Source of the DNA: Paenarthrobacter nitroguajacolicus
Lineage (GTDB): Bacteria; Actinomycetota; Actinomycetes; Actinomycetales; Micrococcaceae
Assembly: GCF_029952445.1 (NCBI RefSeq)
Contig: NZ_JAQPPK010000017.1
Coordinates: 51,423 to 115,422 of the forward strand
Direction: 5' to 3'
DNA length: 64,000 nucleotides
Part shown: positions 62,522 to 64,000 of the stretch, in pieces
How positions within the stretch are numbered: position 1 is the stretch's first letter
How the letters are laid out: each line of letters begins with the position of its first letter
Notes under the pieces: generated by a model
Seen by the model: only the letters and a program-made list of their open reading frames with translations
Databases searched by the model: none
Told to the model about the DNA's origin: nothing
Made by a program: the position numbers and the translations under genes

Positions 62522-63781
62522 TTATGTTCTGGGGGGTGTGTGGTGGTGGTTGCGTCTGGGTGTTTGGTGGGGGTCGATGTGTGGTGGGGGGATGAACCAG
62601 GGGGTGCCGGTTTCCATGGTGATGCGCCATTGTTCTTTGTGGATGAGGTGGTGGTGGTGGGAGCAGAGGAGGGTGCCGTTGTTGGTTCCTGTGGTGCCTT
62701 GGTGTGACCAGTAGGTGATGTGGTGGGCTTCGCACCAGGGTGCGGGGATGGTGCAGTCGGGGAAGGCGCAGCCGCCGTCGCGGGCGGTGATGGCTTTGCG
62801 GATGTGGGGTGGGAAGATCCGGCTGGTGCGGCCGATGTTGAGGATTTGGGAGTCGGTGCCGAGCACGACGGGGATGATGTCGGCGTCGCAGGCTATTTTG
62901 CGGATGGTGTTGGGGTGGATGGGGCCGGTGAACGTCGCGGTCCCGGTACTGATGCGCGGTCCCGCGGTAGTGCTGGTGGTGGGGTGGTGGCGGATGGTGT
63001 CGCAGAGGTCGCGGTAGTCGATGTGGACGGTGAGTTGGGGTCGGAGTCCGCCGTTGGAGGGTAGTTTCCCGGTGGTCATGGCCACGGCGCAGGCCCCGAC
63101 GAGTCCGTCGAGGAGTTTCTGGGCGCGGGTGCGGCGGTCCAGTTCCGGGCCGGGGCGTGCCTGAGTATCCGCGCTGGTGTCTGTACTGGTTTGAGTGCCC
63201 GCGCTGCCCTGGGTCTCCGCGCTGCCGTGAGTATCCCCACTGGTGGTGCTGCTGGTGGTGGTGAGGCGGGGGTTGGTGGCGATGTTCATTGCGGTGGTGA
63301 GGGTTTCGTATTGTTCGGTGGTGGCGAAGATTTCGAGGTGGTGGAGTCCGTGGCGGCGTCGGCGGCGCAGGAACGCGCCTTGGAGTTGGCGGAGGGTTTC
63401 TTCGGTTGGTTCGGGGCCGTCTTGGTCGATCCGGTCGATCCAGCGGTTGGCCATTTTGGTGACGAAGTCGGGGTCGGTTTCGGTGGCGGTAGTGGTGAGG
63501 GCGTGTTCCATCCGGGCGAGCAGCTCTGCCGGTGCGAGGTGGTGGACTTTGTCCAGGGCGGTGCTGATGATGGTCGCGGACCGGGAGGAGATGGTGCCGT
63601 CGGCCAGGGCGCCGGCGAGGTGTTCGCGGCGAGCGGGGATGTCCTGCCCGGCGATTCCTGTCTGGGGCAGGACGTCGGGGGTCAGGGCGAGGCGTCGGCG
63701 GGCTTCACCGATCCCGATCCGTAACCGGGCCCGCAGGAACTCCGCGGCATTCCGGTACCCATCATCCAACACACTACCCAC
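62522..63781 (-). CDS. DUF222/HNH endonuclease-domain protein, N terminus uncertain
   Basis: At least 419 residues. The upstream half (AAEFLRARLRIGIGEARRRL, LPARREHLAGALADGTIS) is DUF222; the C terminus is an HNH nuclease (CTIPAPWCEAHHITYWSHQG, TNNGTLLCSHHHHLIH). A Thr/Ser/Gly/Asp-rich linker with imperfect SAETQGSAGTQTS repeats lies between. GTG 63781 is the first start codon in frame, but coding-like residues (GWTEPSAESAGTAAFAELGD) continue upstream in the same frame to a TAA at 63985, so the natural start may be beyond a frameshift. These actinobacterial proteins occur in many copies and are linked to 13E12-type repeats; role unknown. Confidence 0.82.
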   Translation of the reverse strand: MGSVLDDGYRNAAEFLRARLRIGIGEARRRLALTPDVLPQTGIAGQDIPARREHLAGALADGTISSRSATIISTALDKVHHLAPAELLARMEHALTTTATETDPDFVTKMANRWIDRIDQDGPEPTEETLRQLQGAFLRRRRRHGLHHLEIFATTEQYETLTTAMNIATNPRLTTTSSTTSGDTHGSAETQGSAGTQTSTDTSADTQARPGPELDRRTRAQKLLDGLVGACAVAMTTGKLPSNGGLRPQLTVHIDYRDLCDTIRHHPTTSTTAGPRISTGTATFTGPIHPNTIRKIACDADIIPVVLGTDSQILNIGRTSRIFPPHIRKAITARDGGCAFPDCTIPAPWCEAHHITYWSHQGTTGTNNGTLLCSHHHHLIHKEQWRITMETGTPWFIPPPHIDPHQTPRRNHHHTPPRT

Positions 63782-64000
63782 CGCACTGGAAGCCTTGGCG
63801 GGGGCTTGGGCGGCAGCAACAGAACCCGATTCCGCCCCGCGACCCGCGGATTCGGCTGCGTCCCCGAGTTCCGCGAACGCAGCGGTGCCGGCGGATTCGG
63901 CGGATGGTTCTGTCCACCCGGTCCGCCACTGCGGCGCCGCCGCCGAACCGGCAGAACCGGACCCCCGCCCAGACCCTGGGGCTTATGCACTTCGCCGAGC
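63782..64000 (-). other. Possible continuation of the DUF222 gene, with a likely frameshift
   Basis: From 63781 toward 63982 on the reverse strand the same frame stays coding-like but has no start codon, and stops at TAA 63985-63983. In another frame LGEVHKPQGLGGG runs toward the edge. A G-run near 63961-63967 could be where the frame changes. Upstream sequence beyond the window would settle it. Confidence 0.35.

Noticed and set aside
62560..62680. GGTGGTGGT-type runs as a microsatellite
   Set aside because: They are in frame His/Thr/Pro codons at the end of the HNH protein rather than a non-coding repeat.
62720..63724. Glycine/valine/aspartate-rich forward frames opposite the HNH gene
   Set aside because: Their low complexity mirrors the Thr/His/Pro-rich codons of the reverse-strand DUF222/HNH protein.
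1..64000. CRISPR arrays, tRNA or rRNA genes, intact transposases or phage genes
   Set aside because: None were seen on either strand; absence was judged by reading, not by a search program.

Overview
The window is high-GC DNA with dense, mostly overlapping bacterial genes, frequent GTG/TTG starts and GGAGG-type ribosome sites. The gene set (inositol catabolism under a LacI-type regulator, an ole olefin cluster with a fused oleBC, an actinobacterial DUF222/HNH protein, ECF42 sigma with a DGPF partner, Arr, a stand-alone LigD polymerase domain) points to a soil actinobacterium of the Micrococcaceae, most likely Arthrobacter or Paenarthrobacter. No rRNA, tRNA, CRISPR array, phage or intact transposon was seen.
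Layout. 1-7.6 kb: inositol-type sugar catabolism (tail of a Gfo/Idh/MocA gene, LacI regulator, 2-hydroxyacid dehydrogenase, IolG-like dehydrogenase, SDR, IolE/IolI-like isomerase, second Gfo/Idh/MocA, MmsA/IolA), ending at a strong hairpin shared with the convergent next operon. 7.5-13.2 kb: PaoABC-type molybdenum aldehyde oxidoreductase with an XdhC maturation factor, divergent from a TetR regulator. 13.3-16.7 kb: a multi-CxxC protein, a CbxX-type AAA+ ATPase, a P-loop kinase, a dienelactone hydrolase and a DUF1801 protein. 16.8-20.1 kb: PEP synthase and its regulatory kinase/phosphorylase. 20.2-24.5 kb: Lrp regulator facing an overlapping hom - aldehyde dehydrogenase - aspA operon that could turn homoserine into fumarate. 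24.7-25.7 kb: frameshifted rifampin ADP-ribosyltransferase and a ChaB/Rho_N protein. 25.8-29.6 kb: MatC-type carrier and PrpF isomerase, divergent from a LysR regulator.
29.6-35.3 kb: MBL-fold hydrolase, then oleA-oleBC-oleD for long-chain olefin/beta-lactone synthesis. 35.2-38.1 kb: CPA2 antiporter, LigD polymerase domain, a 44-residue basic protein. 38.4-42.7 kb: pyruvate:quinone oxidoreductase PoxB and a class II UvrA. 42.8-47.9 kb: small genes (Rid-like, ArfB, DHFR-like, PPOX-like, DksA/TraR-like) and an MFS transporter. 48.0-55.3 kb: a five-gene operon, every junction a 4-nt overlap, coding for SWIM, DUF5691, MoxR AAA+, DUF5682 and vWA proteins. This is the most intriguing uncharacterised system here; the DUF5682 protein carries TraB/EreA-like motifs. 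55.4-58.7 kb: lipoprotein serine hydrolase and 3-hydroxybenzoate 4-monooxygenase with a 29-bp operator-like palindrome. 58.8-62.4 kb: 5'-3' exonuclease, secreted protein, and a DGPF/ECF42 pair with a matching promoter. 62.5-64 kb: DUF222/HNH endonuclease running toward the window edge.
Recurring signals: near-palindromes of the form TAAG-N4-CTTA sit 50-70 bp upstream of several small, stress-like genes (13.3, 25.1 and 45.5 kb, with a half site at 37.9 kb), suggesting a shared regulator. Function calls come from reading protein motifs and gene order; no database search was run.
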